Assembly: GCF_041240605.1 (NCBI RefSeq)
Contig: NZ_CP162487.1
Location: 1,681,001 to 1,745,000, forward strand
Direction of reading: 5' to 3'
Origin: Xanthomonas sp. DAR 80977
Lineage (GTDB): Bacteria > Pseudomonadota > Gammaproteobacteria > Xanthomonadales > Xanthomonadaceae
Length of the DNA: 64,000 bases
Part shown: positions 42,060-54,815 of the stretch, piece after piece
Layout of the letters: every line of letters starts with the position of its first letter
Position numbering within the stretch: the stretch's first letter is position 1
Position numbers and translations under genes: made by a program
The notes under the pieces: generated by a model
What the model saw: the letters and a program-made list of their open reading frames with translations, nothing else
Told to the model about the DNA's origin: nothing
Database searches by the model: none

Positions 42060-42686
42060 CTAGTGCGGGGAAGGGGGCAGACGCCCGGCGCGCCGCCACG
42101 GCCAGGCGCTGGCGCAGCCCAGCGTGGCCAGCAGCATGTCCATGTGCGCGTCCCACGGGTCGCCCTGCTGGCCGTTGTAGGACTCGGCCTGCTCGGGCGA
42201 CAGCAGCAGCGCGATCAGCCATTCCAGCCATTCGTAGAGCAGGCTGGCGCACATGATCGCCATCGTCGCCAGCGTGAACGCCTGGCGCGGCGACAGCGCC
42301 GGCCAGCGCTGCCGCGCGTAGTCGCGCAGCGCCGGCGCGAAGCACAGCCCGAACAGCAGGTGGATCAGCCGGTCGGTGTGGTTGCGCTGCCAGCCGAACG
42401 CGGCGTTCGGCGACCAGCCGCCGCTCAGCGTGCGCAGCCACTGGTCGTAGGGCACGTTGGAATACAGCCAGTGCGCGGCGATGTTGTGCACGCCGATGAA
42501 CAGGCAGATCGCGGCGAAGTGCGCGCTGCGCAGCGGCCAGCGGCGGTCGTGCCAGACCAGCCAGGCGATGCCCAGCACCGCCAGCGAGCTGTGCATCGCC
42601 TGTTCCGCCGGCCACAACGGATGCACCCAGCTGGCGGCGAACACCGCCAGGGTCAGCGCCAGCCAGGCGCGCTTGGCCGCCGCCAT
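42060..42686 (-). CDS. DUF2238 (YjdF-type) membrane protein
   Basis: A 208-residue, about six-helix protein of the DUF2238 family. The motifs NRHTD-like NHTDRLIHLLFGLCFAP and LYEWLEWLIALLLSP, then WDAHMDMLLATLGC, are typical. It lies between purM and the small membrane protein. The start at 42686 is set by the first helix; the longer upstream frame overlaps purM antisense-like sequence. Confidence 0.85.
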   Translation of the reverse strand: MAAAKRAWLALTLAVFAASWVHPLWPAEQAMHSSLAVLGIAWLVWHDRRWPLRSAHFAAICLFIGVHNIAAHWLYSNVPYDQWLRTLSGGWSPNAAFGWQRNHTDRLIHLLFGLCFAPALRDYARQRWPALSPRQAFTLATMAIMCASLLYEWLEWLIALLLSPEQAESYNGQQGDPWDAHMDMLLATLGCASAWPWRRAGRLPPSPH

Positions 42687-42691
42687 GCGGC

Positions 42692-43750
42692 TCAGCCGAT
42701 GTGCACGCGTTCGCCGGCGCCGGCCGCCACCACTGCGCCGATCTGCCAATGCGCCAGGCCCAGCGTGTCCAGGCTGCGCTCCAGCGCGGCGACCTGGTCG
42801 GACGCGGCCACCAGCACGAAGCCGATGCCGCAGTTGAAGGTGCGCCACATCTCGCTGTCGGCGACCGCGCCTTCGCGCTGCAGCCACTCGAACACCGGCG
42901 GCAGGGTCCAGGCGCTGGCGCGGATGTCCAGGCCCAGGCCGTCAGGGATCACGCGGATGATGTTCTCGGTCAGGCCGCCGCCGGTGATGTGCGCCATCGC
43001 GTGGATGCCGTCGGCGTGCTCACCGCGCAGCAGCGACAGGATCGGCTTGACGTACAGCGCGGTCGGCGCCATCAGCGCGTCGGCCAGGGAGATGCCGCCG
43101 ACCTGCAGCTCGGCCGGGCGCCCGGCGCGGTCGTAGATGCGGCGGACCAGCGAATAGCCGTTGGAGTGCGGGCCGGAGGAGGCGATGCCGATCAGCACGT
43201 CGCCCTGGCGCACCTTGGCGCCGTCGAGCAGCTGCGACTTCTCCACCGCGCCGACGGTGAAGCCGGCCAGGTCGTACTCGCCCGGCGGGTACATGTCGGG
43301 CATTTCCGCGGTCTCGCCGCCGATCAGCGCGCAGCCGGCCAGTTCGCAGCCGCGGGCGATGCCGCCGACCACCGCCACGGTGGTCTCCACGTCCAGCTTG
43401 CCGGTGGCGAAGTAGTCCAGGAAGAACAGCGGCTCGGCACCCTGCACCAGCACGTCGTTGACGCACATGCCGACCAGATCGATGCCGATGCTGTCGTGGC
43501 GGCCCAGCTGTTGCGCCAGCTTCAGCTTGGTGCCGACGCCGTCGGTGCCGGACACCAGCACCGGTTCGCGGTACTTGCCGGACAGGTCGAACAGCGCGCC
43601 GAAACCGCCCAGCCCGCCCATCACCTCGGGGCGGAAACTGCGCTTGACCAGGGGTTTGATGCGTTCGACGACGGCATTGCCGGCATCGATGTCGACGCCG
43701 GCGTCGCGGTAGGTCAACGGGGCGGCGGCGGGGGGCTGGGAAGTGGTCAC
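42692..43750 (-). CDS. purM: Phosphoribosylformylglycinamidine cyclo-ligase
   Basis: A 352-residue AIR synthetase. Signatures are [17 protein letters not shown] at the N-terminus, [25 protein letters not shown], and [11 protein letters not shown]. It starts at a GTG (43750); an in-frame upstream ATG would add about 32 non-conserved residues. It is divergent from the DUF2066 gene and first in the purM-DUF2238-purN group. Confidence 0.96.
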   Translation of the reverse strand: MTTSQPPAAAPLTYRDAGVDIDAGNAVVERIKPLVKRSFRPEVMGGLGGFGALFDLSGKYREPVLVSGTDGVGTKLKLAQQLGRHDSIGIDLVGMCVNDVLVQGAEPLFFLDYFATGKLDVETTVAVVGGIARGCELAGCALIGGETAEMPDMYPPGEYDLAGFTVGAVEKSQLLDGAKVRQGDVLIGIASSGPHSNGYSLVRRIYDRAGRPAELQVGGISLADALMAPTALYVKPILSLLRGEHADGIHAMAHITGGGLTENIIRVIPDGLGLDIRASAWTLPPVFEWLQREGAVADSEMWRTFNCGIGFVLVAASDQVAALERSLDTLGLAHWQIGAVVAAGAGERVHIG

Positions 43751-43857
43751 GGGCGGCGGCGTCGGCGGAAAGACGGCGATTTTAACAGGCCGCATTGGCG
43801 CTACGCCCGCATTCGGGCAACAATTCGCCCCGGATACGCCGAGCAATGGAACCTTCG

Positions 43858-44964
43858 ATGCGCCGCAGCCTTGCCTTACTCCTGTCTTTCGCGCTGTGCC
43901 TGCCTGCCGCGGCCGCCCTGGCCCAGGCCGGTCTGCGCACCGAAGGCGACGTCGCCGGCGCGCAGAGCCCCTACGATGCCGAGGTGCCGGTCAACAGCCA
44001 GAGCGAGGCCGACCGCAACGGCGCGGTGGCGCGCGCGCTGGGCGTGGTGCTGGGCAAGATCTCCGGCGACCGCGCGGTGATGTCGCGCCCCGGGGTGACC
44101 CAGGCGCTGCGCAACGCCAAGAACTTCGTCGACAGCTACGACTACCGGCAGGACCAGGGCACCTCGCCGAGCGGCGCGCCGACCTTCCGTACCACCCTGG
44201 TCGCGCGCTTCCGCCAGAGCGACGTGGACGGCCTGGCCGCGGCGCTGGGCCTGCCGCTGTGGCCGCAGCCGCGGCCCAAGCCGGTGCTGTGGCTGGCGAT
44301 CGACGACGGCAGCGGCCCGCGCCTGGTCGGCGTGCAGCAGTCCAATGCCGCGCGCAGCGTGCTGGACCGGGCGATCGAGCGCGGCTACCGGCTCGGCTTG
44401 CCCACCGGCAGTGCCGCCGAACAGGCGCTGGTCGGCGCGATCTGGCGCCAGGACACCGCCGCGGTCGCCAGCGCCTCGTCGCGCTACAGCCCGCCGATGC
44501 AGCTGATCGGCAAGCTGTACCGCGGCAAGTCCGGCGGCTGGACCGCCGACTGGGTGTTCGTCGACAGCGGCAAGACGCTGTCCAGCTGGTCGGTCAGCGA
44601 CGCCGACGCGCGCCGGGCCATGGCCGGTGGCGCCGACGGCGCCGCCGACGCGCTGGTCAAGCGCTACGCCAAGGCCGCCAGCACCGGCCCGGCCGGCGTC
44701 TACCGGGTCCTGATCAGCGGCATCAGCAGCGCCGACGACTACCTGCGCGTGTCCGCGGCGCTGCAGAACACCTCGGTGGTGCGGCGCATCGTGCCGATCC
44801 AGGCCAGCGGCGACCGCCTGGAACTGGACCTGGACCTGCTCAGCGGCGTGTCCGGGCTGAACCGCATGCTCGGCGCCGACAGTCCGTTGCAGCCGGTGAC
44901 GGTGCCGACCGAGGGCGGTCCGATCATTCTCAATACCGAGCGCACGGAGTACCGGCTCAAATGA
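43858..44964 (+). CDS. DUF2066 exported protein
   Basis: A 368-residue protein with a signal peptide ([18 protein letters not shown]). The DUF2066 domain follows, with [23 protein letters not shown] early and a C-terminal strand repeat. Family members precede perM and hda in gammaproteobacteria, as here. An ATG at 43846 (four residues longer) is an equal candidate start. It overlaps the transporter gene by 4 bases. Function unknown. Confidence 0.88.
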   Translation: MRRSLALLLSFALCLPAAAALAQAGLRTEGDVAGAQSPYDAEVPVNSQSEADRNGAVARALGVVLGKISGDRAVMSRPGVTQALRNAKNFVDSYDYRQDQGTSPSGAPTFRTTLVARFRQSDVDGLAAALGLPLWPQPRPKPVLWLAIDDGSGPRLVGVQQSNAARSVLDRAIERGYRLGLPTGSAAEQALVGAIWRQDTAAVASASSRYSPPMQLIGKLYRGKSGGWTADWVFVDSGKTLSSWSVSDADARRAMAGGADGAADALVKRYAKAASTGPAGVYRVLISGISSADDYLRVSAALQNTSVVRRIVPIQASGDRLELDLDLLSGVSGLNRMLGADSPLQPVTVPTEGGPIILNTERTEYRLK

Positions 44965-46130
44965 CGCTGTCCCCCGAAGCGGAAATCGCGCAGTTCCTGC
45001 GCCGCCTGAAATGGGCCGCGGTGATCCTGGGCGTGCTGTGGGTGGTGGCGCTGCTGGCGCCGATCCTGACCCCGTTCGTGCTGGCGCTGCTGCTGGGCTG
45101 GCTCGGCGACCCGCTGGTCGACCGCCTGGAGCGCGCCGGCCGTTCGCGCAACATGGCGGTGAGCCTGGTGTTCGTGCTGATGCTGCTGTTGCTGGTGCTG
45201 GCGCTGCTGATCCTGGTGCCGATGCTGGAACGGCAGATCGTCACCTTCATCAACGTGCTGCCGCAGGCGCGCGACTGGTTCACCGGCACCGCGATCCCGT
45301 GGGCCGAGCAGAAGACCGGGCTGCAGCTGATGGCCTGGCTGGATCCGGAGCGGCTGATCGAGTGGATCCGCGGCCACTGGCAGCAGGCCGGCGGCGTCGC
45401 CGCGACCTTCTTCGGCTACCTGTCGCGCTCGGGCTTCGCGATGGTCACCTGGGTGGTGAACCTGGTGCTGCTGCCGATCCTGACCTTCTACTTCCTGCGC
45501 GACTGGGACATCCTGGTCGAGCGCGTGGCTGCGACCATCCCGCGCAACCACGTCGCCACCGTCGGCCGCCTGGCGCGGGAGTCCAACGACGTGCTGGGCG
45601 CGTTCATCCGCGGCCAGTTCCTGGTGATGCTGGCGCTGGGCGTGATCTACGCCGGCGGGCTGAGCCTGGTCGGACTCAACCTGGGCCTGTTGATCGGCAT
45701 CATCGCCGGCCTGATCAGCTTCATCCCGTACCTGGGCGCGACCACCGGCATCCTGCTCGCGGTGCTGGCCGCGCTGGTCCAGGCCAAGGGCTTCGACCTG
45801 CAGCTGCTGATCCTGGTCGGCGTGGTGTTCACCGTCGGCCAGCTGCTGGAGAGCTACGTGCTGACCCCGCGCATCGTCGGCGACAAGATCGGCCTGCACC
45901 CGGTGGCGGTGATCTTCGCGGTGATGGCCGGCGGCCAGCTGTTCGGTTTCCTCGGCATGCTGCTGGCGCTGCCGGTGGCGGCGGTGGCCAACGTGCTGCT
46001 GCACTACCTGCACGAGCAGTACCGGCAGAGCGAGCTGTACGCCGGCGACAAGTCGGCGATCCTGCTCGATGGCAGCGCCGAGCGCGCGCCGTTGATCGAA
46101 CTGCCGCCGCGTAGCCCCGACCAGCCGTGA
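44961..46130 (+). CDS. AI-2E/PerM family transporter
   Basis: A 389-residue, eight-helix-type permease of the AI-2E exporter (PerM/YhhQ-like UPF0118) family. GLISFIPYLGATTGILLAVLAAL and ESYVLTPRIVGDKIGLHPVAVIFAV are the conserved C-terminal segments. The substrate is not predictable. It overlaps both neighbours by 4 bases (ATGA/GTGA). Confidence 0.92.
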   Translation: MTLSPEAEIAQFLRRLKWAAVILGVLWVVALLAPILTPFVLALLLGWLGDPLVDRLERAGRSRNMAVSLVFVLMLLLLVLALLILVPMLERQIVTFINVLPQARDWFTGTAIPWAEQKTGLQLMAWLDPERLIEWIRGHWQQAGGVAATFFGYLSRSGFAMVTWVVNLVLLPILTFYFLRDWDILVERVAATIPRNHVATVGRLARESNDVLGAFIRGQFLVMLALGVIYAGGLSLVGLNLGLLIGIIAGLISFIPYLGATTGILLAVLAALVQAKGFDLQLLILVGVVFTVGQLLESYVLTPRIVGDKIGLHPVAVIFAVMAGGQLFGFLGMLLALPVAAVANVLLHYLHEQYRQSELYAGDKSAILLDGSAERAPLIELPPRSPDQP

Positions 46131-46806
46131 GCGTGCCGCAGCTGCCGCTGGCGTTGCGCTATCCGCCGGAGCAGCGCTTCGACCGCTATGTCGGCGCGCC
46201 GGCGGGGCTGCTGGCGCAATTGCAGGCCGTCGCCGACGGCCGCGACCTGGACTGGATCTACCTGTCCGGCCCCGCCGGCACCGGCAAGACCCACCTGGCG
46301 CTGGCGCTGTGCGCGGCGGCCGAGCAGGCCGGGCGCAGCGCCGCCTACCTGCCGCTGCAGGCCGCGGCGGGGCGCCTGCGCGACGCGCTGGAAGCGCTGG
46401 AAGGGCGCGACCTGGTCGCGCTGGACGGACTGGAGGCGATCGCCGGCCAGCGCGAGGACGAAGTGGCGCTGTTCGATTTCCACAATCGTGCGCGCAGCGC
46501 CGGGGGCACCCTGCTGTACACCGCGCAGGCGATGCCCGACGGCCTGGCGCTGTGCCTGCCCGACCTGCGCTCGCGGCTGGCGCAGTGCACGCGCATCGCG
46601 CTGTCGCCGCTGGACGACGCCGGCCGCGCCGCGGTGCTGCGCGAGCGCGCGCAGCGGCGCGGCCTGGTGCTCGAGGATGCGGCGATCGACTGGCTGCTGA
46701 CCCATGCCGGCCGCGACCTGGCCGGCCTGGTCGCGCTGCTGGAACGGCTGGACCGCGAATCGCTGGCGGCGCAGCGGCGGGTCACGGTGCCGTTCTTGCG
46801 CAGGCT

Positions 46807-49252
<2,446 letters not shown>

Positions 49253-49340
49253 TTAAGCGGCCGTGCAGGCGCGGCGCGCGCACGCGCCATTCACTCCTCG
49301 CATCCGCCGCGCACCGGGCCGGCGCGCGGCGGTCGTGCGC

Positions 49341-50831
<1,491 letters not shown>

Positions 50832-51039
50832 GGAACGCTCCGAAATTGTTGCAATAAAGAGAAGGCGGCCATTCTACGCCGCGACCCCCGTGTAGGGTTT
50901 TTCCTACACGTTGACGCGCCGTTTACCTGCTGTTTGGAAAGGGCGTTGGCGATAGGCTGTACCCATGTGGCGAGGGATGCTTTCGACACCGGCAGGAGAG
51001 GCCGGTGACGTCCCCATCCAAGTCACAAGGAGTGTTGCC

Positions 51040-51372
51040 ATGCAGTCTTTTATCGTGGTCCTGAAGTCTCTGGTCCTGGCGTTGCTGCTGACCGGTTCCG
51101 CGCTTGCCGCGGACAAGGTCAACGTCAACTCCGCTAGCGCAGCGGAAATCGACCGGGTGTTGCTGAACGTGGGTGCCTCCAAGGCACAGGCGATCGTCGA
51201 CTACCGACAGGCACACGGGCCCTTCAAAAGCGTCGAGGACCTGGCGCTGGTGAAGGGAATCGGACTCAAGACGGTCGAACGGAACCACGACCGGATCGAA
51301 GTGGGAGCCACGAAGGCGACCACGCCGACGGCAGCCAGGACGGCTGCCGCCAAGCCGGTGGAAAGGCGTTAA
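51040..51372 (+). CDS. ComEA-like helix-hairpin-helix DNA-binding protein
   Basis: A 110-residue protein with a signal peptide (LALLLTGSALA/A). The mature part has a double helix-hairpin-helix domain, VNVNSASAAEIDRVL then VKGIGLKTVERN, as in ComEA DNA-uptake proteins. A Thr/Ala/Lys-rich tail follows. AAGGAG 7 bases upstream supports the ATG. It would bind incoming DNA in the periplasm; a natural-competence role is inferred from the family. Confidence 0.9.
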   Translation: MQSFIVVLKSLVLALLLTGSALAADKVNVNSASAAEIDRVLLNVGASKAQAIVDYRQAHGPFKSVEDLALVKGIGLKTVERNHDRIEVGATKATTPTAARTAAAKPVERR

Positions 51373-51415
51373 AGGGATTTGAGAGGTAAAGGGATTTACG
51401 GCATTAAAGGGATTT
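51370..51415. repeat. Three copies of TAAAGGGATTT
   Basis: TAAAGGGATTT occurs at 51370-51380, 51387-51397 and 51405-51415. The first copy supplies the stop codon of the comEA-like gene. Function unknown; it could be a small recent expansion. Confidence 0.8.
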
Positions 51416-51509
51416 GAAAGGACAGATACGGCTGGCGCAGGACGCGCGGTCGCGACCTCACTGAGCAGGATGCCCAGGGGGGAGGCAGGAAGCCGACATG
51501 GACGTACAT

Positions 51510-51555
51510 CGTCGCCCGGTGTTGCACAGTGACGTGCAGCCGGGCGACGTTTTTT
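51510..51555 (+). terminator. Intrinsic terminator
   Basis: CGTCGCCCGG (51510-51519) pairs exactly with CCGGGCGACG (51540-51549), followed immediately by six T residues. It is the best factor-independent terminator in the window and lies 138 bases after the comEA-like stop. Confidence 0.85.
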
Positions 51556-51825
51556 ATGGGCGATGGTTTTGTGTCGGCTGTCCTGGGCGGTTGCCCGGCC
51601 CTATTGCCCTTTCTGGTTGCCCGGCGACGTCGGCCTGCCATCGTCGCCTGCCGGCGCCGCCTAGCTGCCGCGACGCCGTGTCGCACGCGCCCGCTGGCGA
51701 ACTGCGATTCTCTCAAGGCCGACGAATGGCGCGCTGCCGGCGCCGATCGCCGCTGCGGGCCGCGGCAGGCGGACGCCGGCCGGCAGCGGTGCGTCCGATG
51801 CCGGCCGATCGTGCAGAATGCGCCG

Positions 51826-52437
51826 ATGGACTGGTGCAACATGCCTTCGCGGGTGATCCCCGCCAACGACTATCGCCGCGAGCGCTGGCGCAACGGACTG
51901 GGCTGGACCCGGGAGATCCTGCGCCTGCCGCAGCCCGGCAGCGACGACTGGCTGCTGCGCCTGTCGATCGCCGAGATCGAGCAGGACGCGGCCTTTTCCA
52001 GCTTCCCCGGCATCGACCGGGAACTGGTGCTGCTGCGCGGCGCCGGCCTGCGCCTGCGCTTCGACGACGGCGCCGAGCACCTGCTGGAGCCGCCGTACGC
52101 GCGGCTGCGCTTCGCCGGCGAGCGGCCGCTGCGCGGCGAATTGCTCGACGGCCCGACCCACGACTTCAACCTGATGTGGCGCCGCGACCGGCTGGCCACC
52201 CAACTGCTGCACCGGCCGCTGGTCGGGCCGATGCTGTTCTTCGCCGAACCCGGAATCCATTGGGTCGTTCATCTTCTGGCAGGGCAGGCGCGGTTCGATG
52301 CGGACTGCGGATTGCCGCCGCTGGCCGCCGGCGACAGCGCCTGGCTGAGCGCCAACGCCAGGCAGCGCTTCGCTTTGAGCGGTGGCGGCGAGCTGCTGGC
52401 GATCCGCATCGAGCCGCTGCCGGCGCCCGCCGACTGA
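51826..52437 (+). CDS. HutD-family protein
   Basis: A 203-residue cupin-fold HutD/Ves protein, starting MDWCNMPSRVIPANDYR. The segments RWRNGLGWTREI, FSSFPGIDRELVLLRG and LLDGPTHDFNLMWRR are characteristic. HutD proteins occur with histidine-utilisation genes but have an undefined molecular role; no hut gene is in the window. The longer frame upstream (from 51529) includes the terminator and is rejected. Confidence 0.87.
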   Translation: MDWCNMPSRVIPANDYRRERWRNGLGWTREILRLPQPGSDDWLLRLSIAEIEQDAAFSSFPGIDRELVLLRGAGLRLRFDDGAEHLLEPPYARLRFAGERPLRGELLDGPTHDFNLMWRRDRLATQLLHRPLVGPMLFFAEPGIHWVVHLLAGQARFDADCGLPPLAAGDSAWLSANARQRFALSGGGELLAIRIEPLPAPAD

Positions 52438-52489
52438 GCCGCAGGCGCCGCGCGCACGGCGCTTGCAGCGTTGCCGCCGACCGCGTCCA

Positions 52490-53269
52490 ATGCGCGAACG
52501 CGGCTATCCCGGAGCCGTGGACCGGAACGAACAGGTGGCCTCGGATAACAGCAGGTGGTTGGCGAAAGTAGTGGTGGTGGACGACGACGCGGCCTTGCGC
52601 GACCGGATTCGCGATTATCTGGCCCGTTTCAACTTGCAGGCGCACGACGCCGAAAACGGCGCGCAGCTGTATGCGCAACTGGCGGCCGATCGCTACGACG
52701 CGGTGCTGCTCAATGCCGGCCTCGGCGGCGGCGAAGGGCTGAACCTGTGCCGGCAACTGCGCGACCGTGGCGGCATCGCGATCGTGATGATGGCCGACCA
52801 GGCCGAGCCGGTGGATCGCGTGATCGGCCTGGACCTGGGCGCGGACGACTACCTGAGCCGGCCGCTGGACTTGCGCGAACTGGTGGCGCGGCTCAACGCG
52901 GTCTTGCGGCGTACCCGCGCAGCGCCGGCGCCGACGCCGCCGCAGGACGGCGCCTGGCAGGTCGATGCCTATCGGCACCAGGCGGTGACGCCGGACGGCC
53001 GCGCGATCCCGCTGTCGCCCAGCGAGCTGCGGCTGATGGCGGTGTTCCTCGAGCAGCCGGGCAACGTGCTCAGCCGCGAGGACCTGCGCGCGGCGATCGG
53101 CGACAGCGACGGCAGCGTGCCGCAGGGCGGGCGCGGCATCGACCTGCAGGTGTCGCGGCTGCGGCAGAAGCTGGGCGACGATCCGCTGGTGCCGCAATGG
53201 ATCCGCACCGTGCGCGGCAAGGGCTATCTGTTCGAGCCGCATAAGCTGGGAATGCCCGCCGCACGCTGA
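52490..53269 (+). CDS. OmpR/PhoB-type response regulator with degenerate receiver
   Basis: A 259-residue regulator. The receiver (about 25-140) keeps the acidic pair D31-D33 (VVDDD) but has Asn75 in LLNAGL in place of the phospho-accepting aspartate, Ala102 where Thr/Ser is expected, and Arg124 in place of the conserved Lys. The winged-helix DNA-binding domain (about 160-250) is intact, with GRGIDLQVSRLRQKL and IRTVRGKGYLF. No histidine kinase is adjacent. Later GTG starts (52517, 52535) are possible. It probably works without phosphorylation. Confidence 0.9.
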   Translation: MRERGYPGAVDRNEQVASDNSRWLAKVVVVDDDAALRDRIRDYLARFNLQAHDAENGAQLYAQLAADRYDAVLLNAGLGGGEGLNLCRQLRDRGGIAIVMMADQAEPVDRVIGLDLGADDYLSRPLDLRELVARLNAVLRRTRAAPAPTPPQDGAWQVDAYRHQAVTPDGRAIPLSPSELRLMAVFLEQPGNVLSREDLRAAIGDSDGSVPQGGRGIDLQVSRLRQKLGDDPLVPQWIRTVRGKGYLFEPHKLGMPAAR

Positions 53270-53647
53270 TCCCGTGCCGCGTGGCTGACGGCTTCGATGT
53301 CGGTATAGCCGGGCCTGCACGCGGTGCATCGCCCGGCCGCATCGTCTGTCGGCACCGCTTGCGGTGCAGCGCTCATGGCCGCGCCCATGCGGCCGGCGCC
53401 ATGGCAGTGCCTGTCCGCGCGCGCGGCGCGCGTTCGACAAGCGAATGCCTCGCGCCGCTGCGCGCCGCATCGTCGGCAGCCGCTGCCATGTGATTCGTGT
53501 CGCGTGTTTCAGGATCGATACAAAGCCGATATCTGGCTGACAAACCCTGCATCGACACTGCATGCGTCGGGTTGCCGCGTCGGCGCAGCCATGACCGCAG
53601 CGATGGCTGCATTCCACGCCTGCATTTCGTGACCACAGGGGGTCAGC
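53270..53647. other. 378-base non-coding region
   Basis: No supported gene. It contains an imperfect hairpin-rich GC stretch and an AT-richer segment at 53500-53560 that may include the promoter of the following EF-hand gene. No perfect PIP box (TTCGB-N15-TTCGB) was found. Confidence 0.45.
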
Positions 53648-54355
53648 ATGATCAGCAGCATCAGCAGTGGCAGTTCGGCCTATGCCGTCAGCCGCACCAG
53701 CACGGCCAGCAGTGCGGCAGCGCAGACGACGCAGGCCGAAAAGCAGAATCCGCTCCAGCAATTGTTCAAGAGCATCGACAGCGACGGCGACGGCAGCCTC
53801 AGCAGTTCGGAGCTGAGCACTGCGCTGAAGTCGAGCGACAGCGACACCGATTCCAGCATCGATATCGACGGCTTGCTCGGCCTGCTCGACCAGGATGGCG
53901 GCGGCACCGTCAGCGAAAGCGAGTTCGCCCAGGCCTTGCAGCCGCCGCCGCCGCGTGGCGATGGCGGTGGCGACAAGGTGGACGCCGAATCGCTGCTCAA
54001 CAGCCTGGATACCGATGGCGACGGCACCATCAGCAGCGACGAGTTGAGCGCCGCGAGCAAGGACAGCGACAGCAGCGACCTGTTCGCCACGCTCGACAGC
54101 GACCAGGACGGGGCGATCAGCCTGCAGGAACTCAAGGACGGCACGCGTCCGATGGGGCCGCCGCCGCCGCGCGGTGCCGAGGGCAGCGACGCGGCCAGCG
54201 CCAGTGCCGCTACCGGCAGTTCCAGCGCCAGTTCGGATTCCAGTTCCAGCAGCGCGCAGGATGCCTACGCCCTGCTGGCGCAACTGGCGTCGAACCAATA
54301 CCGCAGCTTCGCCAGCGGCGTCAGCGCGTCGACCTCGTTCTCCGTCGCCGCCTGA
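53648..54355 (+). CDS. EF-hand calcium-binding protein, XopAW-like
   Basis: A 235-residue soluble protein with four 12-residue EF-hand loops: 44-55 (DSDGDGSLSSSE), 81-92 (DQDGGGTVSESE), 121-132 (DTDGDGTISSDE) and 150-161 (DSDQDGAISLQE). The N- and C-termini are Ser/Ala-rich and disordered, without a signal peptide. This architecture resembles the XopAW family of Xanthomonas type III secreted calcium-binding effectors. The ribosome site GGGGGT is weak. Secretion by type III machinery is a family-based inference. Confidence 0.9.
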   Translation: MISSISSGSSAYAVSRTSTASSAAAQTTQAEKQNPLQQLFKSIDSDGDGSLSSSELSTALKSSDSDTDSSIDIDGLLGLLDQDGGGTVSESEFAQALQPPPPRGDGGGDKVDAESLLNSLDTDGDGTISSDELSAASKDSDSSDLFATLDSDQDGAISLQELKDGTRPMGPPPPRGAEGSDAASASAATGSSSASSDSSSSSAQDAYALLAQLASNQYRSFASGVSASTSFSVAA

Positions 54356-54360
54356 CCGCG

Positions 54361-54385
54361 ACGGTCCGCCTTCGCGGCGGACCGT
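54361..54385 (+). terminator. Hairpin after the EF-hand gene
   Basis: ACGGTCCGCC (54361-54370) pairs exactly with GGCGGACCGT (54376-54385) around the loop TTCGC, beginning 5 bases after the stop. Only a short interrupted T-stretch follows, about 8 bases on. Confidence 0.65.
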
Positions 54386-54815
54386 TCGCTGCGTTTTCCG
54401 CCGATGCTGCGGTGAGCATGCGTCGCCTGGCGCCACCGCGGCCTCAGGATCCTCTGCATGACGCCGCGTGCAGTCTGCGCATCGTGCGTGTCGCCGGCAG
54501 GGCCTGCGCGGGACGCATGACGTGGTGCCGACAAGAGCGTGGGAGCGACTCAGGGTGGCCTGGCGTCATCAGTCGCGGCAGGCCGTCCCGACAGAACCCG
54601 CCGGGAGCGCTGGCTCGACCACGCGATCTCGCTCTGCGCGTCCTGTGCCTGTCACCGGATCGAGCAAGCGCTGCAGGCCGTGCCAATGACGGGAGCGTCG
54701 GTCTTGCACGGCCGATCGCTTCCGGCAGCGACGGGCATCCGCGACGTCGCGTTGCGGATGCGCATGGCAAGGTCGTGGGCAAGGCGCCGCGTGGCGGCGT
54801 CGTGGCGACACGGGC
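54386..54815. other. 430-base non-coding region between convergent genes
   Basis: I see no gene. Frames here have arginine/proline-rich composition and no ribosome sites. A degenerate fragment of the GGGAGCG palindrome family may be present near 54540-54590. Confidence 0.4.

Noticed and set aside
51529..51825. Upstream extension of the HutD open frame
   Set aside because: It would start inside the intrinsic terminator and has no similarity to HutD; the ATG at 51826 starts the conserved fold.
53494..53518. Possible PIP box (TTCGT, 15 bases, ATCGA) before the EF-hand gene
   Set aside because: The second half differs from TTCGB at two positions, so it is not a credible HrpX site by eye.
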